A stretch of 64,000 nt of DNA from assembly GCA_034008185.1 (NCBI GenBank), contig CM067082.1:99133311-99197310 (forward strand), given 5' to 3'. The notes under the pieces are model-generated. The model was not told where the DNA came from. It saw only the letters and a list, made by a program, of their open reading frames with translations, and did no database searches. The number at the start of each line of letters is the position of its first letter. The stretch's first letter is position 1. This document shows, in pieces, positions 1-13,342 of this stretch. This stretch comes from Gorsachius magnificus. Its lineage: Eukaryota; Chordata; Aves; Pelecaniformes; Ardeidae. Position numbers and translations under genes: made by a program.

Positions 1-1631
1 AAGGAGAAAAAAATAGAATAGTATTTTCCTACACTCAAACTCCTCCTAGGAATATGCTGGACACATTGTCATCTTTATTCTATACTTAACACAATAGTTG
101 TGAGCCAAGACATAACATCCAGCACCCTGGAATCAGCATGTTATGCTGGAGCTGTTCTGAAGATAATGCACAAAACAGACATAACAGCAGATGTGCTATA
201 CTGCTAAACAAACGTATCAAATGCTAACAGGAGTTCTGGGAAGTAACAAATATGAAAGAAAAAAAGATAAAATATTATAGATAATTTTCTTCTTTGCTGT
301 TTTCATATTATAATAATAGTTTAGCCTCCAAATCTGTACAATGTTACGGCAGCAACTGGATCATCTTTTTCAGTTTCCAGTTCCTCTCAATTGTCTATCA
401 TGTTTCTAATTTCAGAACTGTAATGCAATAAATGCTTTCTTTAGGAGGAAAGTTAACCAGTTTATTGCAGAAAATACTACCAACTCCTTGGCAGATAATC
501 CTATACATCATAAACTCTTCAAACATAACAGCTAATGTAGCTTGCTTTTCCATTTTATCTCCTGTGTGTTGTCAGGAGCGTAAGATGATGGTGACATTCT
601 GTCTTTGCTCAGTTACAAATCCCAAATGTCAGTGGGTCAATTTCTTCCTATATTCTAAGCACTGAACTTCTGACTTTACTCACAGAACACCCTCTCCCCG
701 CTCCAATTAGATGCAATGCAAAGAGCTCTACCAAACTCTCTCTGCATTATCTCATTAACCAATGATAATCAGTCAACCTGAAAATTAGAGTACAATAAAG
801 CCAGAGCATGACTTTATTTTTATCTCTTGGCTGTTTAGAACGGTCTGTTTGCATCTTAAAGGAGTGTCAACACTGCTCAGCTTCAATTTGATTCTACTCT
901 AAGCTGAATAGTTACAAGATTTCCTTAAATAACCTGCAGGAACTCTCATGGAAGCCCATATGCTTGCAACTATCTAATTTAAAACTAACCTCTTTATTCT
1001 GATGGTAAAACAGATCCCATGTAAGAATTCTGATTTTTTGAATTCAGAACTTCCTATTAAAATATTCAATAAACAGACCCAGGATATTTCCTGCTAGGTC
1101 TGTTTTACAGAGCATCTTCAAAGAACACACCTGTGTGGATAGGGGTTAAACACCTGAAATTACAGCAACAGAGACTGACATTTACTAGTTATATCAAAGA
1201 CATTAGCATTCTTACCCTTCACTTCATGTCAGTCCTGTGAACCAAGTAATGTACCTTGCTTTGAAAATACAGAAGTAATGTAAACATCCAGCTATGACTT
1301 AGTTTTGAAAGACAGATAAACTATCACATGGATACATACAGCCATTGTAGATACAAAGAGAAAACTGAATGTTATTGTTCTTTTACGTTAGAAATATTTT
1401 AACTTGTTGGTGTCCATTTACCAATCAGCACACCTGTTCCATTTTACTCTGACTTTCAGGGTAAAATACTGGCTTTAGTGCAGGTGTTGAACATTTTGAC
1501 ACTGAGAAAAATGTCATTTTAACTTTTGTGTTTCCTCTGAGATGAGGGCTGTGTTATACTAGAGGAAAAAAATTGTAGACCATGGCCAGTAATAAAATCA
1601 GGAAAGAGGAGATAAACACACCAAAAATGAG

Positions 1632-1659
1632 AAAAAAAAAAAATTTTTTTTCTTTTTTT
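1632..1659. repeat. A-run followed by T-run (hairpin-capable)
   Basis: About twelve A are followed directly by eight T, a C and seven T, giving a self-complementary A/T tract. It is a simple low-complexity feature with no sign of function. Confidence 0.7.
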
Positions 1660-3829
1660 AACAGAAGCAATACATGTTTACTATATTGTGTAGAAAACCT
1701 CTTTGCAATCTTCATTTGTAGAACACCTAAATGAGTTTCTATGTTAAGCCTTTTAATGGATGAAGAACAAGCTCTCCAATGACAGGGTGAGTAGGTATTG
1801 GATGTTTCTGTATCACAGTCACTAAAATGAGTGTAACCAGGGGTTAACAGCAGCACCAATTTAATTTCAAGTAGAAGATGGCCACCTTGGTTAGTCTTTC
1901 AGAAAAGAGCTAATTTGTTGATAAATTGCTCCTGTCACATCCTTTAAAGTGGTTGGTGGTCTGAAATAATAGAACGAACTTATTCTTTCAGAAATTTTAC
2001 ATTTAGAGACCAAAGAGCAATACATCTCAGATACATAAACAAAATAGTCAGATATGTGTTCATATATCTCCTTCCAACAGCTATCAAGTGTTTTATGATT
2101 TATTGAAAATACTTTAGTATAAATGTGTTGCCTTAGAGTTCTAAAATATTTTTAAAGCTTATAAAAGGTATTTTCAATGAGGCAGAAGAGTTTGACTTAA
2201 CCTGATAAATTTTAATTGTGCCAAAATATTCCAACTTACAAATGGTTTTGAAAACTTTACCCAGTTTAATTCACATTTTACTTCGCCCTATCTCTCCCCA
2301 ACTTCTCATTTCAGAAAGGACTAGTCTGAATTAGACAGTGTGGTACTTCATTCCTTTTGAACATTAGTGTGCTATTACATGATGCCTGAAGCAGAAACGG
2401 CAGGTACTAGCAAAAACTGCACAGTTGCTCCTTGCAGTCAGGAAGACATTAACTGAGCTCTGGGTTCCTTATTCTTGAAGTTTTGTAAGAAACCCATTAC
2501 ATTGCAACTCCAAAGTAATGTTGCTTTTAAATGGCCAAATCTAAAGCCCACTCTATCTAGATGCATTGATGATTTCTGTATGAACCTGACTCAGAAATAG
2601 CCGTGAGGTTGTTTTGACACACAACTCAAGAGTGAAAACACTGGCAATATGGAAAAAATATAGGAAGAAACTGCACATAATCCTCCAGCTCTTCTGTTCA
2701 CATGCAACTGCCAGCAAAACAGCAGGTTCTCAGATGGTGCTTGCTTGTAAACTATGTGACAGGAGGTGACTAAGAATGTGTCCTCCCTGATATTATCATT
2801 TGTAACCACTATCAATATGACTTGCAGTTCAACCTTTGCAAGGCATATTAAATTAAAGATAATAAATATTTAATTCTCTCAATTCACAGGTTAAAAAGTA
2901 TGGGTCACGTTGTGTGGTAAAGCAGTTGCCAAATGCTATTTTCTCTCATGAAGTGAAATATGCAGTGTGACCCACACACAAATACCTTGTTACAAAGTTG
3001 GAAATGCTTCCATCCGGAAAGGGAAAGCTCTGATTCAAAGGACTTACAGTGATGTATGTTTTAAAAGTTCTAACCATTACATTTATGAGCATGTAAACTC
3101 ATGTAAAATGTTGATGGAAACAATAAAATGAGAATTTGTCTATGACTGCTAACTGCCTCACAGAACGATATTACTTACACCAAAAGGGTAAGGTTTTCAC
3201 TTCTCCTTCCCATATAGTGACTTCATCCAAGTAACTTTATAAACACTTTATCTGTACACTTCCCCACTAGACCTTATTCAAGTGTTACTCAGCAAAAAAC
3301 CATATGGAAATCTTTTGAAAAAGAACATCTACATTAAAAGAAAATCAGAGCTTGGAATTCCCAATGCAACTGAAAGGCACCAGGATTGCTTGCAGCAACA
3401 CACTCTTCCATTCTCTTCTCTCCTCTCCCTTCTCTCCCTTTTCCTCCTTCATGCCTGCATGGCTTCTGCCACCAGTGACAGCTGAACAATGGACTTCATT
3501 TTTCTTTTACCTTTTTTGTCAATTTGTTATCCTCTCTATAAGGCTAGATTTCCCTCCGGCATTGTCCTAAAAAATCTTGATCTAAAAATTTGTACAGTGC
3601 AATACTATGAGAGTTTTAAGAGATGACTATTGAATCACACTCTTTTTTCACAAGAATAACTTAAAATTTCTACAGTCTTCTCATATTACCTCTGCCTCAA
3701 GTCAGTAGCAGTATTTTTTAAGATCAATGTCAATTTTCTTTCATCTTACTAAAGCAAATACATGCTATAATTAGTTTCTTCTTACTTGCATATTAGATTC
3801 ATAATACTATATTACAAAATTCCATACAC

Positions 3830-4070
3830 ATGTAAATTAGACCTAATTGGACTGGCTCATCAATCTGTTCCCCAATTACATAACAAAAATACATTAACAG
3901 AATGTGATTTATGGATAAGGTACTTGTGAATGTTTGTGATGGAATTAATAAAGCCCTCATTTGCATATCCTAATTAGCAGTTTATTAATCTTAAATGCAT
4001 ACAGAAATTAACAGCATTTTAATCTTCTAAAATGCAGCTTTTTTTATCCTTTCATTAATGACTATCAGTC
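3830..4070. promoter_or_regulatory. Candidate conserved noncoding element (POU/homeodomain motifs)
   Basis: This AT-rich block holds an octamer (ATTTGCAT at 3959-3966) and, four bases further on, a palindromic homeodomain core (CTAATTAG at 3970-3977). More TTAAT/ATTA cores follow within 60 bp. Such clustering is typical of neural enhancers in introns of genes like CNTNAP2. No conservation data are available, and AT-rich DNA yields such motifs by chance. Confidence 0.25.
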
Positions 4071-7000
4071 TTAGCATGAGACAATTTTTAATAGCTTATG
4101 GATACAGATTATGAGTGCCTATGCACACATAAAAAATGCACAGATACTTGTGATCAATTTTACTGTCCCTTCACCTTGGAGAATTGCCACAGGAGACAGT
4201 ATGGCTTTGTGGAGTAAGAATTCAGTAAAAATAAATTATGAAGCCTTTCCAAGTAGGTATATATATATAGCCCCTTTACTAAGTGGTGTAATGTTCTAGA
4301 TCATCACAGGTTAATTTTCGTTTCAGAACAGAGACTGATTACATGAAATAAAGATTTTTATTTTTTTATCTGCACCTTTTATTTCATGTTTATAAAACGT
4401 ACACAATATATTGAACTGAATAAGGATAACAAGTTAATTAAAAGTCCTAATGGAACAAATATTTCATAACAGTGGAATTTTAAACAACATTAAGAAAGAG
4501 TTTTATTCCATTTCCCCTGGATCCCAGCTGAACACAGAATGGTAACAACTCTGCTCAGCAAAGTATCGGGCAGGTGTGCTTTCTAATTTTAGCTTTAGTA
4601 ACAGGTCATTGCTGGTCACTGGGTAATGATTCACAACTTTAAAATTCTGCAGGTTGCAATTTGCTTTTGTAAACACACTATTTTGTATTCTGTATTTTGC
4701 ATTAACAGTTTAATGCTCACATTCCCATTTCTTCTTTCCTTTTGTTTAAACTCAAGCACAGACCAATAACTACCTATTTTACTTATGTATTGAGCTGTAC
4801 CACTTGCAAACCACACACAACATATAGCAAGAAACATACATGTGTACCTTCAGACAAGAGTCTAGATTCCTTATTACTGTGTAGTGGGTGTTCATTGATT
4901 GTATAGTCGCATAATATGCCTAGGCAGGAAGATTAAGATCATTGCAATGGCACTGATAACATTATTTTGTTCTGTAGGATCATTCTTAATGAAGAGCCAT
5001 AAGGACAAGGTAAAAGCATTTTACCGTGCTTCAGGCAGCACAAGGTAGAAATAATCTTCCCATTCTTCTTCCACTCCTGCTTCTTTATCAGTCTGAGGTG
5101 ATGCTAGTCATCCCATGGTGACAGTGGAAGGTGGACACTCTTCCACAGAAACAGGCTCCTAGACTCTCTCTTTTTGGTGAGGTCATAATTTTAACTATTA
5201 CACCCAGATATTACTTCCATTAGGAATCCAACTTAGTGACCACAGTGACCAAGGAACTACAACAGTGCCTTTAGATAAAACTCTGAAAGTTGTGTAATGC
5301 TGCACCACTGTTCTTCTACTTCAAGAAAAGTGCAGGAAAGGCCCCTGTGGCCTCCCCAATTTAAAAAGAATATGTAAAGCCTAAGTGTTTTCCTCAGCTA
5401 TATTGTTCAAAATGTTTCACATAAATTAAGACCTAGAAATGTCTGTGATTGATGGGTATGAAAACAACAAGAAAACTTCCCAAACCGAGATGCTATTTTG
5501 CATTTGTATCATTTCAGGTATTTCACTTATAATGTTTTAGGGGTGATGGGAAGGGAAGAAAGCTGCATTCTCAGAAACTGCTCACCTTCTAATCTAGAAA
5601 TTAGGTTTTTTTAAAGTGATGCCTCAAAAATGGAGGTACTAAAAATCACAAGTTATTTTAAAAAATCTTGCATGGATCTTTAAGTGATCTGGAGTTGATA
5701 TAGTACCAGAATCAGAACCTTGGGTTTTCAGCTCCCAGTCTGGAGCTAAGCTGAGAAAATGCAATTCACTGTAACACAGAACAAAACTACATAATGAGAG
5801 AAGGAGATGCTGTCCTTGAAATCAGAATGTCCTTGTTCAGTGTTTTGGAAACAGATGCTCTAAGAAGTAGATTTCATGTCATGCTGCATATAAAAAGAAT
5901 TTTGTAGTTTTCAGTTAAGATATTCTGCTCAGTGTTATCCTTTCTCCTTTAAAATATACTGCACTTTCATAAGGAATATTAATTTGTGTGTGTATGAACA
6001 TGTTTAGTGTTTACATTATAAATGCCTGAAAACATAGAAATATTACTTAAAGTACACATTGATTTGACACCTAAGGGTGAACATGCGTGGTTCAGTTATT
6101 CACAGATAAATAAATACCAGTCAGAAGAGATGCAAATGGTGAAAATAGTACTGAATTTTAGACTGAAAGATATTTAAAAAATCAATATAAATAAGAAATT
6201 GCACTTGTGATTTAAGGCTGGCTGTGATGACAAAATAATATGAGTGTACAAATGTTAATTCATGCATAATATATCAACTACAACTGGCTAAATTTCATGC
6301 AGATATGATAAACTATATTCGTCTAGTGTATGTGCAGACTAACTTCCAGTTCATATTATTACTTAGTCTGCATTTGACTTCTGTTTTCTGAACAGCATAG
6401 AAATAAATTGAAATAGCATTTTCTAATGCTATATTAGTTTGACTAAGTGTTTGTCTTGTCTGCTCTTTGGAGTTTTAATATGCAATAAGACAAAGTAAAT
6501 TCAATTCAGTAAGTTAAGAAGTTTTAAAAATTGCCAGTCATACATCAGATATAAAGTAATCAGTCTGAAATTAATAGTTTCCAGCGTGTATTGGCTCAGG
6601 GGTAGCAATCCATAACTAAGTCCTTTGACAGCTATCCATCAATGAGAAACAGGCAATGTAACGTTGTCTAAACAGTTAAAGTGCAATCATGTCTAATTTG
6701 ATGTAATAACGTAACCACACAGGGGTGTGGTGTTCATTAAATTGGACATAAGAGAGACAAATGAAAAAAGTGAGAGTTTGTGCTACCCAGCTTCTTCAGA
6801 CAATTACATCTGTTATAAAAGGTGCCTAGCTTGATTTGTAAAGATGTATGTTAATCTTCTATTAACCAGATCCACAAAAAGAATGTCTAGCTTGGTTTCA
6901 GAATGTACCTATTACCTTTGTCTTAATTTTTGATCTACGTGACTTTGCAATCTCTTCAGTTTTCCTTGAAAAAAACAGAATCTTGAAGCAAAGCTTGAGC

Positions 7001-7174
7001 TGAATACAAACTCAAAGATTTCACTTCATTTTATATTGACCACTTTTAATTTAATCTTTTTATTTCATAAACATTTCAGGAACTCACTAATACCTTTTAA
7101 CTTTTTAAGAGACAAAAAGAAAAAACTAATGTAGTCCAAAATTTATAATAAAACCAAAAAATTCCTTTGGAAAA

Positions 7175-7217
7175 ATTAAAAAATAAAATAAAATAAAATA
7201 AAATAAATATATATATA
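7175..7217. repeat. AAAAT microsatellite running into (AT)n
   Basis: About seven copies of AAAAT/AAATA run directly into a short TATATATA stretch. Confidence 0.9.
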
Positions 7218-8256
7218 AACCATGCCTAATTTGGATTTGTCATTAAACATAAAGCAGAGGAAGGGGAAACACAGACCTTAGATAATAAATCTAAGCAATT
7301 TTCATAAGAGTTTTTGTTAAAGGATTTTTCCTTGCAATGGAAGATGGAGTCACACTGTTTGCAAGGTGAACAGAAATTATGAGGATAACTTTAGGGTTTG
7401 TGGATCACCACTTGGAAACCACTGGGCTTTGCAAGATTTTCTGGTAATGCCTGAGTTAAACATTATGTGCCTATCTATGTAGACTAGCACAAAGCCATGA
7501 GCTGAGTACAGATGGGATTCTCTTGACCTGAGTGCATTTGCTATGTGACTTCGATAGAAATTTTTCATTTCCTGCATCATTCACCATGAGCCAAAGTGAT
7601 TCCCCAAAGCTCATTCATTGAAAACACAATAAAGCCAAAAGAAGATATAAAGAAAAATGTTGTGTTGATTATGAATGCCTATAAAAAAATAGAGATTTTT
7701 ACTTAGAATTTCAAGTTGTGTTGACAGGCATATTCACTACCTTATAGTGTCAGGAATAGAAGAAACACAATTACTTTCTGTTTGCTTGGAAACTTCAACA
7801 CCAAAACAAAAAGCGATGAAAATCTCAATTTCTCCTTATGCCTCATATGGGTATTTCAAGCTGTAGCAAATGCAAAACACTTACTGCAGACTTATCCTCA
7901 AAGTACGATTAAACAAACCCTTCTCCCTCGCTCAAACCCGCAAACACACCCTCCCCAAACTGTAATCCTGAATAGCGCTTATCTACAAGATACAGTCCGA
8001 GATACAGTTTCTGCCACAGGATAAATGCAAACCACAAAAATCTTAAACATCTAATCACCAGTGTGGCCTACTATCTTAGGGCTCAGGAAAGATCAGGGAA
8101 GCATTTTAGCAGCAGCAAATCTAGGACTGTTCTTGCTTTGCTGCCCATGGGGCCCCATGTAACAGTGAAAAGAGCAGAGCCCAGTTTAGCAAGCCAGCTA
8201 TGTAACTAGACAACCACTAGTTTGTCTTCTCCAGCACTGAAGACCAATTAAATCCT

Positions 8257-8319
8257 AGCTGTGGGCTGGACTAGATGGCCTCCAGAGATCCCTTACAAAT
8301 AAATTATTGTGCAATTCTA
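8257..8319 (+). mobile_element. CR1 LINE, 3' end fragment
   Basis: The segment carries the CR1 3'-UTR signature: GGGCTGGACTAGATGGCC, then CCAGAGATCCCTTAC, ending near AATTCTA. It has diverged from a typical CR1 tail, so it is an old copy. Only the terminal 60 bases or so are recognisable, as expected for heavily 5'-truncated CR1 insertions. Confidence 0.8.
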
Positions 8320-11300
8320 ATTAGAACTTCTGTAGTAGTAATAACATATATTTTAAACTTGATTAATTGCTGCAACTCAGTAATAAAACCTATACTAAGA
8401 GCCCAAGCCCATCTCCCCCACTGTGGATTAAAGGTTCCAGAATTATGGTGCTGGCATAGAATGAATATTAAACCTGAGAAAATGTTGGTATTATTTAGAT
8501 GGTATCTAATTAAAAAAGAAAAGAAAAATTAAAAGAAAAATTAAAGCTGTCATTTCAATACAAACTGCCGTGGACCTATCATCTGAGACTAAAATAAATC
8601 CTTAGCTTTAGGAAAGAAAGAACATGAAATGAACATCCCTGGATTTTCAGGTTCAGCATCTAAGCCAGAAATGTTGGAATGCATCTGGAATGCTTCTCTT
8701 TTCAATATCATTTCTTTCCTACAGAATACAAACTATTTTATGAAAAGTCCCAATTTGTTAAACCTTTTTAAAACTATAACATTTCAAAGCATCTCTGAAT
8801 TCTACCCATTTGCATGAACTAAACTTTCTATAGATTTTAATATTTTACTCTTACTGATATCCACCTAATCTATCTGAATGTTTCAATCTACCAGATGGGT
8901 AGATCTGAATAGTTAACTACCAAGGATATTTGGTGATATCAAAATGCTTATATAATTACCAGAGATAGGCTTTATACAGTAACTGATCAGGGCATGTGCA
9001 TGAATACATGACAGTGCTAAATAACAAAACCAGTATGGGCAGCCACAGTTTTGTGCCTAACCTCTCTCCCAAATGCTGATGAAAACTGAAACAGATAAAT
9101 GGGAAGGTAACCTTGACAGAATTGCTTTATCTGTGAGAAAACCGTTGGACTAGGCAAAAAGAAGTACTTAGCTATACCAGTCTCAAGAACATGAATGGTT
9201 TATAACAACTGAGATGGGATATCACATTCAAGCTGTGGAACTACAATGGCACTGAACGACTTCCATCTTAGGCCAGTGTGGTAACTGAACCTTGAGAGTA
9301 TCCATGTGGACCAAATACGCAGACAATCAGTAAGTTAAGCCCCTTTCCTTCTTCTGTATGTTCCAAAATCTCACTGGTCCTGTCCAATCACAGAGAAGAC
9401 CCCACAGCAAACTCACAGAAACAAGTGAGTGCATGGGGAAGTGCACACTTTGGGGGCGAGATATGTGTCCTGATCCTCTGATGTCCCACCTTGGGGTTTG
9501 GTCAGACTGCAGCACTCACCTCCTTTGGACAATTTACCCTGTTCCTGTTGCTGAGGCAGGGGGCAATGAAGCACTTCACCTGGCCATAGCCCATACCTGA
9601 ACCCACAAGTCTGGAAGTGCTCACAGGTCTTGCAGTTTCATATTTAGCCAGAGACTGACTTAAGGTTCCAGTTAGTGATCCATTTGCTCAACTTCATCCT
9701 AGGAGCCTCAATCAGTCAAGCTGCTGTATAACTACTTCAGGTTGTCTTTATTTCTGAAATTATGCCAAAAACAATGTGCAGAAGGGTAAGACTTTAACAG
9801 TCATAGTGAATATACCTCTGCAGACACGCACTTATGAGATGTATATATATGTGCTTAAGGCATGATTTTAATTAAAAAAAAAAAAACCACCAAAACTTCC
9901 AGTGATTTAACAAGTAATATTCAGTGCTCACCACATCTAAAAATTCATTTCATAGGCTCTAGACTATTAAGGTGAAGCAAGGAATGAAATCCCATTTAAT
10001 TATCGGGAATTTCCATTATTTTGGGTGAGCCCATGTGCTAAACACCAATACATATTATTCTTTTCACAGCTTCTACAATCTAAGGGATCTGTAACTCCAC
10101 AGTCATACTCAATGAGCAGTATCTTTTTCTAATTGGTTCCATCAATCTCATATGTTTATAAAATTCTCCTATTAATTTTAAGGGACCAAATATAATAAAA
10201 AAAAATTAAGAGGTTTTACAGAGAGCTACCAAATGAGATCATATAGATAAAATCAAACTGCCAGATATGGTATTGCAGATACCAAAGAAGAGAGGAAGGA
10301 TCTTGGGATTTGTAGGTTTTGATGTGTTGTTTACTCCTTGTTCTACCTACCCCCTTGACTTAAAAGCACACTGTAATTTGGTTCCCTTAAAAATTAGAAT
10401 CCTGCCTGAAACTATTATCGTTCTTTCTTCAAAAAATGGTCAAAAATGGTAAAAGTAATTTTTTAGCAACCCTTTTTCATTTCCCTCATAAGAGGAAACA
10501 TTTTGACAGATCATAACGGTCTTATAAGTAAATCTTTATAGTGTGCTGAGTCAAAATGGCTGTCTCATAAAATAATGAATGACAAGTCAAATGGGTCGCT
10601 TTTATGCCTCTCTTAGTATGTTATTGAGGTGTTATAGCAACTGGTAGCTAGATTTTGAAATAATTTTGTATGAACTTTTAAGACAATAGTAAAGTTCAAG
10701 GTTACTACAGAGATGCAGCACCATTCTGTGTTTTGAATGAAGTTCATTGATCCAGCTGGTGGAGTCATCTCTGTAGACTCAGCACTAGTCTCCTGATGAT
10801 AAACCTCATTTTAATTTTCAGAAAAAGAGAGCATGGCACACAGCTCCAGAAACTCAGCTGCTCTCTTGCATACAGTCTTCAGATTTAAAGTGTGAACCTG
10901 CACTGCTTTCCCATTCTGTAAAAATCGGCCTGGGTCACACAGTTTCATATTGTTAATTGTCCTCCCTGGGCATGCTGCCTGTGTACACTTACTAATAGTT
11001 CAGGTAATCCCTTCTGGACATGCAACACAGTCAAACACATGCAAGTGTATTTTTGGTAGAGGGATGAAAAGGTCATATTCAATGTTTGACACTTCAGGTT
11101 TGAGATCAGGCACCATTTCTTCTGCCTTTCAACCTCAGTGAACACAAGTTTCCCTTCCAGAGGAATTGCCATATGCCTAGCTTAAGACCATGCCAGTACA
11201 TAGGCTGTGTTGCCATAGGTTCAAGTGCAAATTCAAGAGGAAGCTGGTATGGCTACTGCCCCAGGGCCCACTCACTGCTTGCCAGCTTCTAATGCTCATG

Positions 11301-13280
11301 GCAATCCTTGAGTATTCCTGCCAAAAAATATTTGCACTTTCAATTACAGGTAAGAAGAACAAAACCTAGCTCCAGGTAGGCATTTATGTGGTATTCATCA
11401 GAGGAAATATCGGATTACCTTGTGGGCAATTTCTCATTTAATCTCTATTTTTCAAAACTAACTTAGGAACAACTGCAATTGAAGATATTTTAAAAGAAGA
11501 AAAAAATGCATAAATATTACAAGTGGGAATTTATTCCTTTTTCTTGAAAGTAATAAAATATTTTTGATTCTAATCACCCTTTAAAATTAATAAAAATTGC
11601 ATCATATGGGTGTTTGCAGAGATCTAATTAGCCCATTTCCCTAAATATAATTTTACACTTCAAAATATTAAAATGCAAATTGTAACATGCGTATGAAAAT
11701 TAAGCAGAAATTGTTTCTACTTAACTGTCTTCAGACAGCCAAATCCTCCTCCTGACTATCCTTCACCCTTCCCTTCAGCTTAGCTGAAAGATATATTGAA
11801 TAAAGATGACATTATTGTCAAACAACCCCTTTGTTTGCTTCCAAAACCTCCTTTTGATGATATGCTTCATCATCAAAACATGAGCTACCTATGGCATTTT
11901 AACAATGGAAGAAGGTGAAAAAAAAAATCAGTATGTACCACCCAACAGTTCACCTGCTCAGGTGCTGGAAGGACTCCATTCCCACACAAGAAACATTTTT
12001 CCTGCACATTAGTAACAATAAGGTTTGTAACATTCAAATCCCTTACATATGGCTGGCTATCTGCATGTAATACTGCATGTGACTTTCTACAGCATGGAAA
12101 CCTGCTATGTCAAACGACATAATGGTCTATAGCAATGGCTGACGCCAGATGTTTCAGAAGAAATGGTGGAAAGTGATAAAAAGTGATCATGTATTTCTAC
12201 ACCACAGTGGGATATTTATGCATAACTGCAGATGACGCTTGCACTGTTACAAGATAATGTAGCAGATTGTAATTTTTACTCTAGCTAGTCCAATTGCTGA
12301 GAGTGTTTACTCGTGCTATTTAAAAGACTGAATCACTGTCTCATTGTATGAACTTAAGGTCTATTTCCCTACAATACAGTAATATGCTTTCTGGGAAATA
12401 TCAAATGGTCATGACACATGCATTATTTTTTTTTTCTTCTATATATAGAAAAAAACAAGCTCACATGAAGTAATGAAATATATCACTGAGATTTGCCGTA
12501 GTGGTCAACTCACTCTACCATTCTTAGCCTATCAAAACAAATAGCCATATTTGGGACAACAAAAGCCTCACAAGGCTGAAGATGACATTATTCAAGCTGA
12601 AGAAACTCCATTTTAAACAAAAAGTGAAATGGAATGTATAAATGCACAGGTATAACAAATGTAAGAATCCAATGAGATTGAAATTAGACACACACACACA
12701 CACACACACACACAAAGACCAGCACTATGTTACAGGCTTCTCTTCCACAGAGAAATAGCAGCTGTCAGAGTGGTAATGAAGTCTCCAAGATTCGTTGTTC
12801 TGGGAGATGTCAATACAGATATGGACAGTGCCTCTAATGCTTTCAATTATCTCATGTCCATCATGAGAATCACATGATTGCTCAAGGTCTGACTTGTGCT
12901 GTTAATCTGGTTTATATACAGATATAATGGATTTAATAATTAGATTCTTACTACACTTTCCAAATGAAGGTTAAGGCTTTTTTGCATATTCATCCAAAAG
13001 GTGAAGTCTAAGGAGCAATAATGGATCCAATAAGTTTCCAAAACACTTTGTCTGAAAATTCCACCACTAGTTGACAGTTTGGAAAAAAGATAAATTACTT
13101 TCTTCCAAATCTTTTCCTGCATTTCCTCTAACACCTGGGTTTTCATAACTGCTCAATCAGGTATGTAACTTGAGGAATTTTACTTGCATGTGGCTTACTG
13201 TTATGCAACAAAATTATGTATACCTATGCAGACATGGTACCAGGGAGGAAAACCACTTTGTGCTAACATCTAAAATGTTA
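8320..13280 (-). other. Intron sequence, no gene seen
   Basis: AT-rich intronic sequence between two CR1 tails. Besides chance short open frames it holds an A-run (9874-9886) and a CA microsatellite (12688-12714). A low-confidence AT-rich motif block lies near 11580-11700. No exon with plausible splice sites was recognised. Confidence 0.55.
12688..12714. repeat. (AC)n dinucleotide microsatellite
   Basis: A perfect run of about 13 AC units. Confidence 0.97.
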
Positions 13281-13342
13281 CATTGGTTGGACTCAATGGT
13301 CTTAATGGTCTTTTCCAACTTAATTAATTCTATGATTCTATG
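13281..13342 (+). mobile_element. CR1 LINE, 3' end fragment with octamer tail
   Basis: It reads TTGGTTGGACTCAATGGTC, then GGTCTTTTCCAAC, and ends in ATTCTATGATTCTATG. That is the standard CR1 3' terminus with two copies of the octamer ATTCTATG. Only the last 60 bases or so are present. Confidence 0.9.

Larger units (their letters stand above)
1..8256 (-). other. Intron sequence (CNTNAP2 downstream intron), no gene seen
   Basis: AT-rich sequence with only short chance open frames. It includes an A12/T-run hairpin near 1632-1659, a pyrimidine-rich patch near 3412-3452, an AT-rich block with POU/homeodomain-like motifs (3830-4070) and an AAAAT microsatellite (7175-7217). I recognise no exon, RNA gene or transposon here. 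Assignment to the CNTNAP2 intron is inferred from the exon at 40.5 kb. Confidence 0.6.
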
